A DNA stretch of 64,000 nucleotides from Arion vulgaris (GCA_020796225.1 CM036754.1:18304867-18368866), one strand, 5' to 3'. Positions 11,246 to 21,919 are shown, numbered from the stretch's first letter. Notes: generated from the sequence alone by a model not told the origin. Program-made: numbers and translations.

Positions 11246-11461
11246 CTAAAATCCGGAATATTCACGGTCCGTGTTTATTAGCGCATAGTTTTATCAACAT
11301 TGATATATGTGACTCCCAGTGTTATTAGATCATTACTGATACTAATTTGTTACTGTTAGCATTGTTAACTAAGATATTTAACAAGACAATTGGAAAAACA
11401 TACATGTACTTTTGTTTATAAGTGTTACAGAAGAGTCATCCGTTATATAATCGATTTTATG

Positions 11462-11672
11462 AATTTTTTTCCCGATCCAGAAGCACTTGAGCTTTTCAGC
11501 TCTTCGGCTCGGTGCTATGGACATCGTAACCCTTCGGTTCGGTGCCACGAACACCGTAAATCTGGGAATCTGTGGCTTTTTCTGCCATCCGCGGAATTGA
11601 ACCCGCACACACAGAGGGATAGTCACCCGTAGTCCAACGCGCTACGAACACGCTGGGCAGACGGGCTATACA
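11462..11672 (-). mobile_element. SINE family D, copy 1 (tRNA-derived)
   Basis: Near-identical to 20051-20252. On its own strand it begins 'gcccgtctgcccagcgtgtt' and carries the B-box-like 'gcgggttcaattccgcgg'. Flanking 'tatataatcgat' and 'tatacaattgat' may be a diverged TSD. Confidence 0.75.
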
Positions 11673-11689
11673 ATTGATAGAGAAGGGAA

Positions 11690-12105
11690 AAAAAAATATT
11701 GATTGATGGTATCATTATCATTGCACTTCGGTGAGTAACCATGTGGGCTCCGATATCTTTCTTACACAGAAAGACCTCAGCGGCAGTGCATGAACTCCGC
11801 AGCAGCGGCGAGGGTCCCCGATGTAATTCTGAAGATGATGAAAATATATTTGTAGGTATTTTTATTTCTAAAATCTTTTCTAATGAATTGTGCCCTTGCA
11901 GCGGCTTTCTATCCTGCTCTTTTCCATTTTGAACTGCCAAGGGTTGTTACGTGCTCAACTTGAACATGGGACCTACGTTTTATTGTCCGTCTCCGATAGG
12001 ACTAGGAACCCGATCTAACCTACATTGAGATCATGGATCTCTGGGAAAATATTCAGATGGTTCCACGAGGGAACGAAAATAGTACATGTGGCACAAGAGA
12101 TGAGC
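11690..12105 (-). mobile_element. SINE family G, copy 1 (single-copy internal segment)
   Basis: The 3' half matches 14510-14752 and 26400-26580 ('ctcaccgaagtgcaatgatg', (TCAA)n-type tail). The 5' half aligns with both flanks of the 29-bp minisatellite of copy 2 but holds just one version of the 29-bp segment ('ggttagatcgggttcctagt' plus 'cctatcgg'). It is therefore the unexpanded reference for that array. Confidence 0.75.
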
Positions 12106-12169
12106 ATCTAACTTCTACGACACAGAGAAGCCTCTAAATCAAGAAAACTGCGGATGCTACAAATAAGAA

Positions 12170-12335
12170 AGAGAAAATTGAAATATTTTAGACATATAAA
12201 AAGAAACGATGTTTTGAAAAATGTCATTTTGGAAGAAGGCATCCCGAAGAAAGTAGAAGAGGAAGATCACTATGAAAAATGATTCAGGATGTGATTGATG
12301 ATTTGAACATGACGGTAGCAATGATCGAGACAGAG
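12170..12335 (+). pseudogene. LINE C-terminal tail fragment
   Basis: The decayed reading includes a block like VILEEGIPKKVEEEDH and VIDDLNM, comparable to 46935-47115. It is followed by mixed (GA)n/(TA)n at 12335-12385. Confidence 0.5.
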
Positions 12336-12529
12336 AGAGAAAGATATATATATATATATAGAGAGAGAGAGAGGTAGAGAGATAAGGAGGGAAAACTTCC
12401 GAAGAACTGCTTGGGTGGTAAAGTGCTGCTCACAACAAGCCACTGGATAATGATATTATTGTTACATAACTACTAATATAAGTCGAACATTACTAACATT
12501 ATTTGTTAATTTGTAGTTTTTAAGCATGA

Positions 12530-12870
12530 GAAATGAGATGTCAACGAAAAGCAGTCAACGTTACAAGGAGAGATAGAGTGAGAAACGAGAATATCAGAAG
12601 CATCGTTGGTACTATACCAAACATACAGTACATCGAGAAGCAAAGAAATGGTTCGGTCATCAAATAAGAATGAAACCATATTTACTATCATCATTTGCCT
12701 ACAATAATCGACACTCAGGACGCAGAACACGAGACAGGCCAAGAACACTATGGATAGATAACATCTCAGAGTCTCTGCGAAAGCATGGACTGGCAACATC
12801 AAACGCAACACACCTGGCACAAGATAGAAAACTAAATCTCCCCACGACGCTTCACGGCAAATGTGGTTAA
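12530..12870 (+). pseudogene. LINE C-terminal tail fragment
   Basis: Blocks include RDRVRNENIRSIVG, YIEKQR, YNNRHSGRRTRDRPRTLWID and HLAQDRKLNLPTTLHGKCG before a stop, the usual end of an RT-type LINE ORF. Several frame changes mark it as dead. It resembles the tails at 17740-18060 and 58240-58390. Confidence 0.7.
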
Positions 12871-13021
12871 GATAAGTAGTTTTTTTCTTAGATAATATTA
12901 ACGAAATTATTCCATTTCGTTAAGGATGGTGTTTCCGTAGCCTAGAGGTACCAAAGATACGCTGTTCGCTTCCTCGTGGAGTTATCGGATTATGTTTCCA
13001 GAGATTCCTGATTTCAGTGTC

Positions 13022-14209
13022 GGTGAGATTAAGTTCCTTGTCCTACCAGCGGTGAGATTAAGTTCCTTGTCCTACCAGCGGTGAGATTAAGTTCCTTGTC
13101 CTACCAGCGGTGAGATTAAGTTCCTTGTCCTACCAGCGGTGAGATTAAGTTCCTTGTCCTACCAGCGGTGAGATTAAGTTCCTTGTCCTACCAGCGGTGA
13201 GATTAAGTTCCTTGTCCTACCAGCGGTGAGATTAAGTTCCTTGTCCTACCAGCGGTGAGATTAAGTTCCTTGTCCTACCAGCGGTGAGATTAAGTTCCTT
13301 GTCCTACCAGCGGTGAGATTAAGTTCCTTGTCCTACCAGCGGTGAGATTAAGTTCCTTGTCCTACCAGCGGTGAGATTAAGTTCCTTGTCCTACCAGCGG
13401 TGAGATTAAGTTCCTTGTCCTACCAGCGGTGAGATTAAGTTCCTTGTCCTACCAGCGGTGAGATTAAGTTCCTTGTCCTACCAGCGGTGAGATTAAGTTC
13501 CTTGTCCTACCAGCGGTGAGATTAAGTTCCTTGTCCTACCAGCGGTGAGATTAAGTTCCTTGTCCTACCAGCGGTGAGATTAAGTTCCTTGTCCTACCAG
13601 CGGTGAGATTAAGTTCCTTGTCCTACCAGCGGTGAGATTAAGTTCCTTGTCCTACCAGCGGTGAGATTAAGTTCCTTGTCCTACCAGCGGTGAGATTAAG
13701 TTCCTTGTCCTACCAGCGGTGAGATTAAGTTCCTTGTCCTACCAGCGGTGAGATTAAGTTCCTTGTCCTACCAGCGGTGAGATTAAGTTCCTTGTCCTAC
13801 CAGCGGTGAGATTAAGTTCCTTGTCCTACCAGCGGTGAGATTAAGTTCCTTGTCCTACCAGCGGTGAGATTAAGTTCCTTGTCCTACCAGCGGTGAGATT
13901 AAGTTCCTTGTCCTACCAGCGGTGAGATTAAGTTCCTTGTCCTACCAGCGGTGAGATTAAGTTCCTTGTCCTACCAGCGGTGAGATTAAGTTCCTTGTCC
14001 TACCAGCGGTGAGATTAAGTTCCTTGTCCTACCAGCGGTGAGATTAAGTTCCTTGTCCTACCAGCGGTGAGATTAAGTTCCTTGTCCTACCAGCGGTGAG
14101 ATTAAGTTCCTTGTCCTACCAGCGGTGAGATTAAGTTCCTTGCCCTACCAGCGGTGAGATTAAGTTCCTTGTCCTACCAGCGGTGAGATTAAGTTCCTTG
14201 TCCTACCAG
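13022..14209. repeat. 29-bp minisatellite, 41 near-identical units
   Basis: Unit 'ggtgagattaagttccttgt' plus 'cctaccagc', repeated about 41 times over 1188 bp with only one visible variant ('tgccctacc' near 14142). Such homogeneity implies very recent expansion or active homogenisation. Units abut with no spacers, so it is not a CRISPR array. It lies inside SINE G copy 2. Confidence 0.97.
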
Positions 14210-14263
14210 AAACATAAGATAAAATGTGTCCCACGTTCAATTTGAGCACGTAAAAGAACCCTT

Positions 14264-14497
14264 TAAAAAAAGTTAGTTGCAAATCCTTTACAGGACTTTG
14301 CGAATCAACCCCAGCTTGTTAAACGCTGTTCGTGATCTTTCTAGGCATTATTACGTTCAGTAGTTTGCCATTGCTTTCTGAACGGGTGGTTCCATCGTCT
14401 TTTGTAAAAATCCACACGACACAATTTGCAACCATTCGAACTCAGAATGTCGGGATTAATAGACCGAGTCATTATCCCCTAGGCCACAGACACCACC
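14264..14497 (-). mobile_element. SINE family E, copy 1, inside SINE G
   Basis: A tRNA-derived SINE with A-box-like 'gtggcctaggggataatgac' and a degenerate B box 'gagttcgaatgg', plus an A-rich 3' end on its strand. It is flanked by perfect 12-bp TSDs 'aaaagaaccctt' at 14252-14263 and 14498-14509, which proves insertion into SINE G. Confidence 0.88.
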
Positions 14498-15074
14498 AAA
14501 AGAACCCTTAGCAGTTCAAAATAACAAAGAAGAGTAGGCTGGAAAGCCGCTGCCCAGGCAACATTCATTAGAAAGATTAAAAAATACAATTTTACAAAAA
14601 TGTCTTCACCATCTTCAAAATTACATCGGGGACCCTCGACGGTGATACGGAGTTTGTGCACTACTGCTGAGATCTTCCTGTGTAAGAAGAGATCGGAGCA
14701 CACATGGTTACTCACCGAAGTGCAATGATGATTGTCCTATCAATCAATGAATAGCTAAATGACTAAAGTAGCTGCAGCCGTCCATGACCCAGTATAGGAT
14801 ATAGATCTGTGCTGCAATTATTGTGTAAAGTCACGTTCGTTAGTGAATCCGGCAACGTTATCTTTGACATAATTGAAAAACGCTGTGACATAACTTACAT
14901 TGGTGATACTGGCAAGAAGCTAGATGACCTGGCATATGCGTGGTGTGTGTCACGGTGATTTGACCCATGAAGTTATCTTTTTTAACATCACTTATTATCT
15001 ATGAACCTGGAACTTCTAAGTCACATCATCTCTAATGTTTTTAACTGATGAGCAAGAAAATACAGCTGACTGTA

Positions 15075-15520
15075 TAAAGCTGGAATGGCTTGTCATACTA
15101 AGTACATCACCAATACTGAAGTACTACAACGTGCAAATCTGCCTTCCATCATGGGCATGCTCAGCAGTAGACGACTAAGATGGTTGGGACATGTGAGAAG
15201 AATGGAAACTTATCGCATACCAAAACAAATGTTGTTCTGTGAACTTTCGGAGGAAGAGGCACCAGGGCAGACCACTGCTCAGATATAAAGATGTCTGCAA
15301 AACCTCAATGAAAAACTTTTCTATAGATCCCAGCACATGGGAGGGACTAGCTGATGACAGAGTTGTGTGGAAAGCCAAATTACGGAAGGGCGCAGAGTCT
15401 TTTGAGAAGAGACTTATGTACGAGCTGAACAACAAGAGAGAAAAGCGAAAACTCAGAAGTTGTCACAGTAAAACACTTGCCTATTGACCGTCTGTAAAGA
15501 TGAAAAGGGCCATATACTAA
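15075..15520 (+). pseudogene. LINE RT C-terminal fragment
   Basis: Shifting frames read NTEVLQRANLPSIMGMLSSR, RLRWLGHVRRM, KQMLFCEL, GRPLLRYKDVCKTSMKNF and KLRSCHSKTLAY, ending near 15485. The same family occurs in reverse at 40925-42535. This is the thumb/C-terminal region of an RT-bearing LINE ORF, 5'-truncated and frameshifted near 15240. Confidence 0.82.
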
Positions 15521-15534
15521 GTACATCCCAACAG

Positions 15535-15695
15535 TTTAACTTTTATTTTTGTACCAGGACACGCGGGAGTACAAGGCAATGAGCGCGCAGAACACATGGC
15601 TGATACAACAGTGATCATTGAATGGCAGTCAATTTTCAGTGCAGAAGACCTCAATGCCGAAAGAGAAACAGTTAAAAAAAAGGAGTTAAAAGAAA
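15535..15695 (+). pseudogene. LINE RNase H fragment
   Basis: Reads FVPGHAGVQGNERAEHMADT then EDLNAERETVKKKELKEK, an RNase H C-terminal motif of the same type as 42810-43175. It runs straight into the 15-bp purine array, whose unit resembles its AAAAGAGAAG-type end. Confidence 0.75.
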
Positions 15696-16615
15696 AGTAG
15701 GTAAAGAAAAGTAGATAAAAGAGAAGTAGAGAAAAGATAAGTAGATAAAAGAGAAGTAGATAAAAGAGAAGTAGATAAAAGAAAAGTAGATAAAAGATAA
15801 GTAGATAAAAGAGAAGTAGATAAAAGAAAAATAGATAAAAGAAAAGTAGATAAAAGAGAAGTAGGTAAAAGATAAGTAGATAAAAGAGAAGTAGATAAAA
15901 GAGAAGTAGATAAAAGATAAGTAGATAAAAGAGAAGTATATAAAAGAGAAGTAGATAAAAGAAAAGTAGATAAAAGAAAAGTAGATAAAAGAGAAGTAGA
16001 TAAAAGAAAAGTAGATAAAAGAAAAGTAGATAAAAGAAAAGTAGATAAAGAAAAATAGATAAAGAGAAGTAGATAAAAGAAAAGTAGATAAAAGAAAATA
16101 GATAAAGAGAAGTAGATAAAAGAAAAGTAGATAAAGAAAAGTAGATAAAAGAGAAGTAGATAAAGAAAAGTAGATAAATGAGAAGTACATAAAAGATAAG
16201 TAGATTAAAAGAAAAGTAGATAAAAGAAAAGTAGATAAAAGAAAAGTAGGTAAAAGAAAAATAGATAAAAGAAAAGTAGGTAAAATAGATGTAGGTAAAA
16301 TAGATAAAGGTAAAATAGATGTAGGTAAAGAAAGTAGGTAAAAGAAACAAAGGTAAAAGAGAAGTAGGTAAAAGAAAAGTAGGTAAAATAGATGTAGTAA
16401 AAGAAAAAAGGGTAAAATAGAAGTAGGTAAAATAGAAGTAGATAAAAGAAAAGTAGGTAAATGTAAAAAAAAGGTAAAAAGGTAAAAAAAGTAGGTTAAA
16501 TAAAAGTAGTTCAAAGAAAAGTAGTTCAAAGAAAAGCAGTTCAAAGAAAAGTAGGTAAAAGAAAAGTAGGTAAAAGAAAAGTAGGTAAAAGAAGTAGGTA
16601 AGATAGAAGTAGAGA
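15695..16615. repeat. 15-bp purine-rich minisatellite, about 60 units
   Basis: Unit 'agataaaagagaagt', degenerating toward 16300-16600 into 'aggtaaaatagatgt'-like variants. The plus strand is almost pure purine apart from single T's. The 759-codon minus-strand frame across 15517-17796 is an artefact of three arrays with periods divisible by 3. Confidence 0.93.
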
Positions 16616-16732
16616 AAAACGGGAAAATGAAACAAAAATAGACACTGAATTATGAGGAAAAAGGACACCTGATAATCAGTGTAAACAACATTTAAGAGTA
16701 ATATGTCTACAACATATAAATATATATATTTA

Positions 16733-16995
16733 ACGTGGACAGAGCTAACATGGACAGAGCTAACATGGACAGAGCTAACATAGGCAGAACTAACGTGGAC
16801 AGAGCTAGCATAGGCAGAGCTAACATAGGCAGAACTAACGTGGACAGAGCTAACGTGGACAGAGTTAACGAGGACAGAGCTAACGTGGACATAGTTAACT
16901 TGGACAGAGCTGTAATGGACAGACCTAACGTGGACAGAGCTAACATGGACAGAGCTAACGTGGACAGAGCTAGAATGGACAGAGCTAACATTTGA
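16733..16995. repeat. 15-bp minisatellite, about 17 units
   Basis: Unit 'ggacagagctaacat' or 'ggacagagctaacgt' with point variants. It is followed directly by an RNase H remnant at 16990-17045. Confidence 0.93.
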
Positions 16996-17045
16996 ATCTG
17001 CTGTCTTGTTTCGTGGTATTTCACAAGTAATTGGTTTCCACTGTA
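16990..17045 (-). pseudogene. Tiny LINE RNase H remnant between two arrays
   Basis: The minus strand reads VIQWKPITCEIPRNKTADS, clearly a degraded form of the RNase H block VIQWIPSHCGIPGNETVD seen at about 6500. It is wedged between the 15-bp and 18-bp arrays. Confidence 0.7.
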
Positions 17046-17650
17046 TGACGACCTGGCAATGTATGGTGACCTGGCAATGTATGGTGACCTGGCAATGTAT
17101 GGTGACCTGGCAATGTATGGTGACCTGGCAATGTATGACGACCTGGCAATGTATGACGACCTGGCAATGTATGGTGACCTGGCAATGTATGACGACCTGG
17201 CAATGTATGGTGACCTGGCAATGTATGACGACCTGGCAATGTATGGTGACCTGGCGATGTATGGTGACCTGGCGATGTATGGTGACCTGGCGATGTATGG
17301 TGACCTGGCAATGTATGGTGACCTGGCAATGTATGGTGACCTGGCAATGTATGGTGACCTGGCAATGTATGGCGACCTGGCAATGTATGGTGACCTGGCA
17401 ATGTATGTGGTGACCTGGCTTTGGACCTGGCAATGTATGGTGACCTGGCAATGTATGGCGACCTGGCAATGTATGGTGACCTGGCGATGTATGGTGACCT
17501 GGCAATGTATGGTGACCTGGCGATGTATGGTGACCTGGCGATGTATGAGCGGGACCTGGCAATGTATGGTGACCTGGCAATGTATGGTGACCTGGCGATG
17601 TATGGACGACCTGGCAATGTATGGTGACCTGGCGATGCATGGCGACCTGA
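17045..17650. repeat. 18-bp minisatellite, about 33 units
   Basis: Unit 'atggtgacctggcaatgt' with 'gacgacc' and 'ggcgatg' variants. Two interruptions occur near 17405-17425 and 17545-17555. The unit contains the palindrome GGTGACC. It opens frames in several phases on both strands, none credible as genes. Confidence 0.95.
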
Positions 17651-17739
17651 TGATGTTTACATATGTATACACTTCTTCTTCTTCTTATTTCACCATTTAC
17701 TTCTTTATAGAAATGTTGTGGAAAGGGAGGGGAGGGGAG

Positions 17740-18060
17740 GGGGCGTAGTGATCTTGTGTGTTCTTGTTTTAGGGCACTTTGTAAGCTGATGTTCATTTTC
17801 GTAAGACTGTTCTTGATGCCGTCGCTCCATCTTTTGCGTGGTCTTTTCCTTTTGCTGTGTACGCACTATACCCTGTGTTCTCTCTGTGGTAGGCGATACC
17901 AGGGCATTCTTGTCAGGCGTCCATACCATTTAATCTGTTGTTCTTTTATGAATTGCATGACTGGTTTCACACCCAGTATTCTTCTGATTTCTTCATTTCT
18001 AATTTTGTCTCTTATTGTCACACATGCAGCTCTTATTAGACACCTCATCTACACTAGGGC
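17740..18060 (-). pseudogene. LINE C-terminal tail fragment
   Basis: The minus strand reads IRDKIRNEEIRRILGVKPVM, QFIKEQQIKWYGRLTRMP, then a frameshifted Lys/Arg-rich segment (KDHAKDGAT-like) to about 17760. This is the typical tail of an RT LINE ORF. Confidence 0.72.
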
Positions 18061-18064
18061 ATGT

Positions 18065-18545
18065 ATATCTGAAACTTTTCTGGACAATAGCGTTTGAAAT
18101 ACTGATCTTGACACTATTAATGATATGCAGTTCTTATCTAGCTTACAAACCAATGAAGGAAACTGCATTGCGGGACTTTCGAACGAATTGCTTTCTGCCG
18201 ACGATCAGTCAATCATATAAACAACAAGGTAACAGATACAGTAACACATTAACAGTCTTAGGTTAATATGCAATGTGTACAATATGGGAATAAACATTGA
18301 CAAAACCGAAATAATGACAAACACTATCAATATCTCTATCGATAAACATCAATTAAAGCAAGTTCAAGATTTTACATACCTAGGGAGCATTTTTTTCCCC
18401 AAATGGAAGGATAACGAACGAAATTCAATATAGATGCAACAAAGCAAATCAAATCATAGGACAAATGATGACAATTGTGAAATCCAAATATGTCACATAC
18501 AATGAACACTAAAAGATCAGTGTACAACATAATCTTTATCCCGAC
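18065..18545 (+). pseudogene. LINE RT fragment (palm end to thumb)
   Basis: Frames include LLSADDQSII (degraded YADD-like box) near 18195-18225, NMGINIDKTEIMTNT near 18285, and LKQVQDFTYLGSIF near 18360-18390. The remainder is frameshifted. SINE A copy 2 follows at 18590. Confidence 0.65.
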
Positions 18546-18589
18546 ATTATGTTATCAGTGACAAACCCGAAGGCTGTCATCAAATTATA

Positions 18590-18843
18590 CTCCCGAGTGG
18601 TTGCCGGGGCCCAAATTTGGGGTGTAAAGAATAGAACCACTGTTACCTGCCACGCATGTCTAAGAGGCGACTAAGGAGGTTTGGATGAAATCGGATGCAT
18701 GTGTCCTAAACGTGTAGAAGTCTATGCGTTTAGGGGCCTACCAAACCAATGTGCAACGTTTACACGTTCTTGGCAAAGATCAAACATATCACAAAGAGTG
18801 ATTAAAATTGGTTGTAAAGAACAAACGCAAAGAAGAAGAAGAA
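18590..18843 (+). mobile_element. SINE family A, copy 2
   Basis: Full-length plus-strand copy from 'ctcccgagtggttgccgggg' to 'acgcaaagaagaagaagaaa'. The core reads 'gcatgtctaagaggcgact'. No clear TSD seen. Confidence 0.85.
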
Positions 18844-18899
18844 ACTTCTATATCTACCATACAGCTTCTATATTTTATGATCAAGTTTCCACTGTACAC

Positions 18900-19670
18900 A
18901 AAACATACACGTCTTGTCGATCTTGTGTTCCTTAATTTACCACCTTAAACATAACATATGGGTATAATCACGATACACATTCCTCACTGTTAACACAGTG
19001 CAGGATGGTCAAATCTATAACACAAGCCCAGAGGTAAAAAAGCGGGTGATAGTGACCTTTCTGGTGAGTAACAACTGCAGCAGGTTGAGCTGGTGACATA
19101 ATAGATTCGTGTCACGGTCAACAAGGATTTTCCCAGCCAGCTTAACTATATTGGCTGACATTTTTAATGAATGGTTCTCAACCTGTTTTTTTAACAAGGA
19201 GTACACTTCCTTGGGTATGCGGAATTTAGTGTCTCACAATTGATAAAAAAAAACAACTGCTTAACAAATGTTAATATTTTTGTGTTTCATTTGAGAGTGC
19301 GTGTGTTTTCAATAGATGTTTTTACTCTGATTCCGAATCGGGGTTTAATTATTTTTTTATATCACGTATAATTTTTTTTTAGAAATCAGGGAATATATAA
19401 TTATTGATATAAGGGAAGATTGCAGAAAAGCTAATGTAACAATGGCGTAACACGTAAACACAAAATACTGTAGTTTTACAAAGCACAAAAACAATAACAT
19501 TACACAGCGACGTTTCGAATAATAGGCCTTTATCAAGCAATATATAATTAGCATACAAATGCAGCGTGTACATCTTTAAAGAAACAATTTACTTGACCTA
19601 GAATAATAATCCTGATTGTTTCCACTTGTAGGATGATTGTATAGGGTTTCTATTGTCCGACCCCAGCAAT
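18900..19670. other. Gene-free stretch
   Basis: AT-rich DNA with poly-T/A runs near 19230-19380 and no recognisable coding or repeat structure by eye. Confidence 0.5.
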
Positions 19671-19671
19671 A

Positions 19672-19930
19672 ATCGCCACACATATCTGGTTAAGTGATTA
19701 AGCCCTTTGTCTTGTGAGTCGAAGGTCGTTGGTTCGAATCCGGACCACGCCGTTCTGTTCACGAGTGCAGTTTTTTCCAAAGACCCCTAGGACTGTTGCT
19801 GGAGCTACGGAGTTCGTGCTTTGTGCAATATTCTCTGCAGGTGGCGTGCCATTTCTGATGAGAGGACCGAGCCATATGGGGTAAAACCCGGTGCAATGAA
19901 GTCAATCCTTCGGCTTGAAAACCCCTTCAA
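19672..19930 (+). mobile_element. SINE family C, copy 1 (tRNA-derived)
   Basis: A-box-like 'ctggttaagtgattaagccc' and a consensus B box 'ggttcgaatcc' at 19731-19741. The body 'gttcacgagtgcagtttttt' and 'gtaaaacccggtgcaatgaa' is shared with 37990, 43300 and 54664. The B box matches the pol III promoter consensus, but no cloverleaf supports a functional tRNA. Confidence 0.82.
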
Positions 19931-20050
19931 TCTGGACTATACATTCGTTTATATATTTCTTCCATCGTTACATTTTTTAGGGATATTTTTCCTCCTGTTT
20001 ATAACTCACAGACTGCAGATTATCAGGTAAAAAAATCTACGTGGGAATTA

Positions 20051-20252
20051 TTTTCCCCTGATTCAGCAGCACTTGAGCTTTCAGCTCTTCGGCTCAGTGC
20101 CATGGACATCGTAACCCTTCGGTTCGGTGCCACGAACACCGTAAATCTGGAGAACCTGTGGCTTTTCTACCAGCCCGCGGAATTGAACCGCACTCACAGG
20201 GGCTTCTCACCCGTTGCCCAAAGCGTTACAAACACGCTGGACAGGCGGGCAA
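20051..20252 (-). mobile_element. SINE family D, copy 2, with TSD
   Basis: A 202-bp copy flanked by 'ctacgtgggaatta' (20037-20050) and 'ctacgtgtgaatta' (20253-20266), one mismatch in 14. The B-box-like 'gcggttcaattccgcggg' lies on the minus strand. Confidence 0.85.
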
Positions 20253-20512
20253 CTACGTGTGAATTAAATAAGTGCAGCTTGAGAAACATAATGCACTCCA
20301 TTTCTTAGAACGTCTCACCATAGATGCTACACTGTCTTTGTATTCTAGAGATTTTAGATTACCCAAAAATAGTTCTATCTTCAGTTAACTGTGTCCTACT
20401 TTAACTGTGTCCAGGCAAAGATTTCTGGTTGCTTGAGAATTGCTTCAAATAATGAGTTCCTCATTAATTGTCGAATGTCATGCCAAACAGAAAACGCATT
20501 CCTTCAGTTTAG

Positions 20513-20754
20513 TTAATTGCATATCCTTTACAGGACTTTGCGAATCAACCCCAGTTTTTAAACGCTGTTTGTGATTTTTCTAAGCATAATTACGTTCAGT
20601 AGTTTGCCATTGCTTTCTGAACTGGTGGTGTCATCGTCCTATTGTACAAATCCACGCGAAACAATTTGCAACCAAACTGTCCGCAGCTTGATTCGAACTT
20701 ATAATGTCGGGGTTAATAGACCGAGTCACTATTCCCTAAGCCACAGACGCCACC
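20513..20754 (-). mobile_element. SINE family E, copy 2, with perfect 13-bp TSD
   Basis: A 242-bp copy flanked by 'tccttcagtttag' at 20500-20512 and 20755-20767. It matches the copies at 14264, 42540 and 47675. Confidence 0.9.
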
Positions 20755-20857
20755 TCCTTCAGTTTAGCATCACTTATTATCGGAAATTTATGTTGCAAAT
20801 ATTGAATTCCTGGTTTTCCTGGTTCCATTGGTTTGACTAAAAATGTTTATTAGACCG

Positions 20858-20937
20858 AGTTGTAATGTGCCGCGGTGGTAAGCAGGGTTTTCCGAATTGT
20901 AATGTGCCGCGGTGGTAAGCAGGGTTTTCCGAATTTA
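20858..20937. repeat. Tandem duplication of about 37 bp
   Basis: Two perfect copies of 'ttgtaatgtgccgcggtggt' plus 'aagcagggttttccgaa'. Confidence 0.9.
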
Positions 20938-20954
20938 CCTTCACATTTGTCTCA

Positions 20955-21715
20955 CTGGTGTTACATTTGCACGCAATGGCTACTGTTTCATTCCATAGTT
21001 ATTCTTCCTTGCTCTACTATCCCATTCACAATAGAAGCAAACATACTACAGTAGGTATATCCAGTTTATTTGCAAGGAACAATCGCTATCACTTTCAGGT
21101 TACCACAGATGTTCTACGTATAGACATTGTAATTAAACCTTTACAACACAAGTTTCCTAGTTTCATAATTTATTTCATAGTAACTGAATGTCATAATGGG
21201 ATGACCGGAGAGAAATGCCCATTGTGAAGAAGGATAGCTTTCAGACTGGTTTTTGATTAATTGATAAAAAGTTTCCATTCACCTGGTCTGAGTTCTAATT
21301 GGAATGACTGAAGTAATCGGTTTATGTCAGTGCAATATGCCATGTCACTATATTCAGAGAAAAGTTGTAGGTATATACTCTCACGACCTCTGAACTATGT
21401 AACTTCAGTTCCTTTGCTAAGAATGCCCCATCCTTGGAATTATGACGCTAAAAGTTTGGTGCTAACGTTTGAAAGTTGAAGATCACTGACAAGATTGTTC
21501 AGTTCTTCTTGATTGATGAGGTGTGACTGACAGGAGTGTTCAGCAGCAAGATCTTTCAGTCTGCTAGGTGTTTCTCCTGCATCTGCTTGTCATGCAAGAT
21601 AATTTCACGAAGGTGTTGTAATCGTCATCCCCTTACAATTGCATCACATTCTGCAAATATTCAAGGATGCTTGCACTAATTTAGGTAGAAGTGTTACTTT
21701 GACCTTCAAGTCGTA
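20955..21715 (-). pseudogene. Eroded copy of a repetitive uncharacterised metazoan protein family
   Basis: Minus-strand frames with several shifts and stops read SKGTEVT, FSEYSDMAYCTDINRLLQSF, LRPGEWKLFIN-SKTSLKAILLHNGH, HSV and NICGNLKVIAI. I recall a widely scattered animal protein family with WRLFIDSSKRSLKAVLLHNG and ICGDLKVI blocks, usually in many genomic copies and so probably carried by a mobile element. Function unknown to me. The LINE tail at 21715-21915 abuts it. Confidence 0.6.
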
Positions 21716-21915
21716 GCATGTCCCTTGTTGGACCTCGCTGTCATCCCATCCCACCTAAAAAACTATATCTCCCTAGCAAGTTCTCCCACCTCCTACAACG
21801 TCATGTTCAATGTTTCTTAGATGCCCTGCTGTCTTGGTCGTCCCCTGCCTCGTACTCCCGGAACCATACCTTCCATTACCATTCTCTCCAAACCACTGTG
21901 ATGTTCACGGTGACC
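21715..21915 (-). pseudogene. LINE C-terminal tail fragment
   Basis: The minus strand reads a degraded MVPGVRGRGRPRQQ-like segment, comparable to the tails at 39060-39230 and 46935-47115. Confidence 0.5.
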
Positions 21916-21919
21916 AAAA

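Larger units (their letters stand above)
12925..14752 (+). mobile_element. SINE family G, copy 2, expanded by a minisatellite and split by SINE E
   Basis: The 5' portion is at 12925-13021, the 29-bp x41 array replaces the single internal segment at 13022-14209, then 'gtcccacgttcaatttgagc' follows. SINE E copy 1 is at 14264-14497 (TSD 'aaaagaaccctt'), and the element continues to 14752 with a tail 'tcctatcaatcaatgaatag'. Comparison with copy 1 at 11690-12105 shows the colinear unexpanded structure. Confidence 0.78.

Noticed and set aside
13022..14209. CRISPR-like direct repeats of 29 bp
   Set aside because: Units abut directly with no spacers, there are no cas genes, and the setting is an animal SINE.
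15517..17796. 759-codon minus-strand open frame
   Set aside because: It spans three tandem arrays with 15-, 15- and 18-bp periods. Low-complexity translation (FYLLFFYLL, HCQVTIHCQV) and LINE debris at the ends show that it is not a gene.
19672..19745. Functional tRNA gene
   Set aside because: A and B boxes are present, but no complete cloverleaf can be drawn and the downstream body is a repeated SINE.
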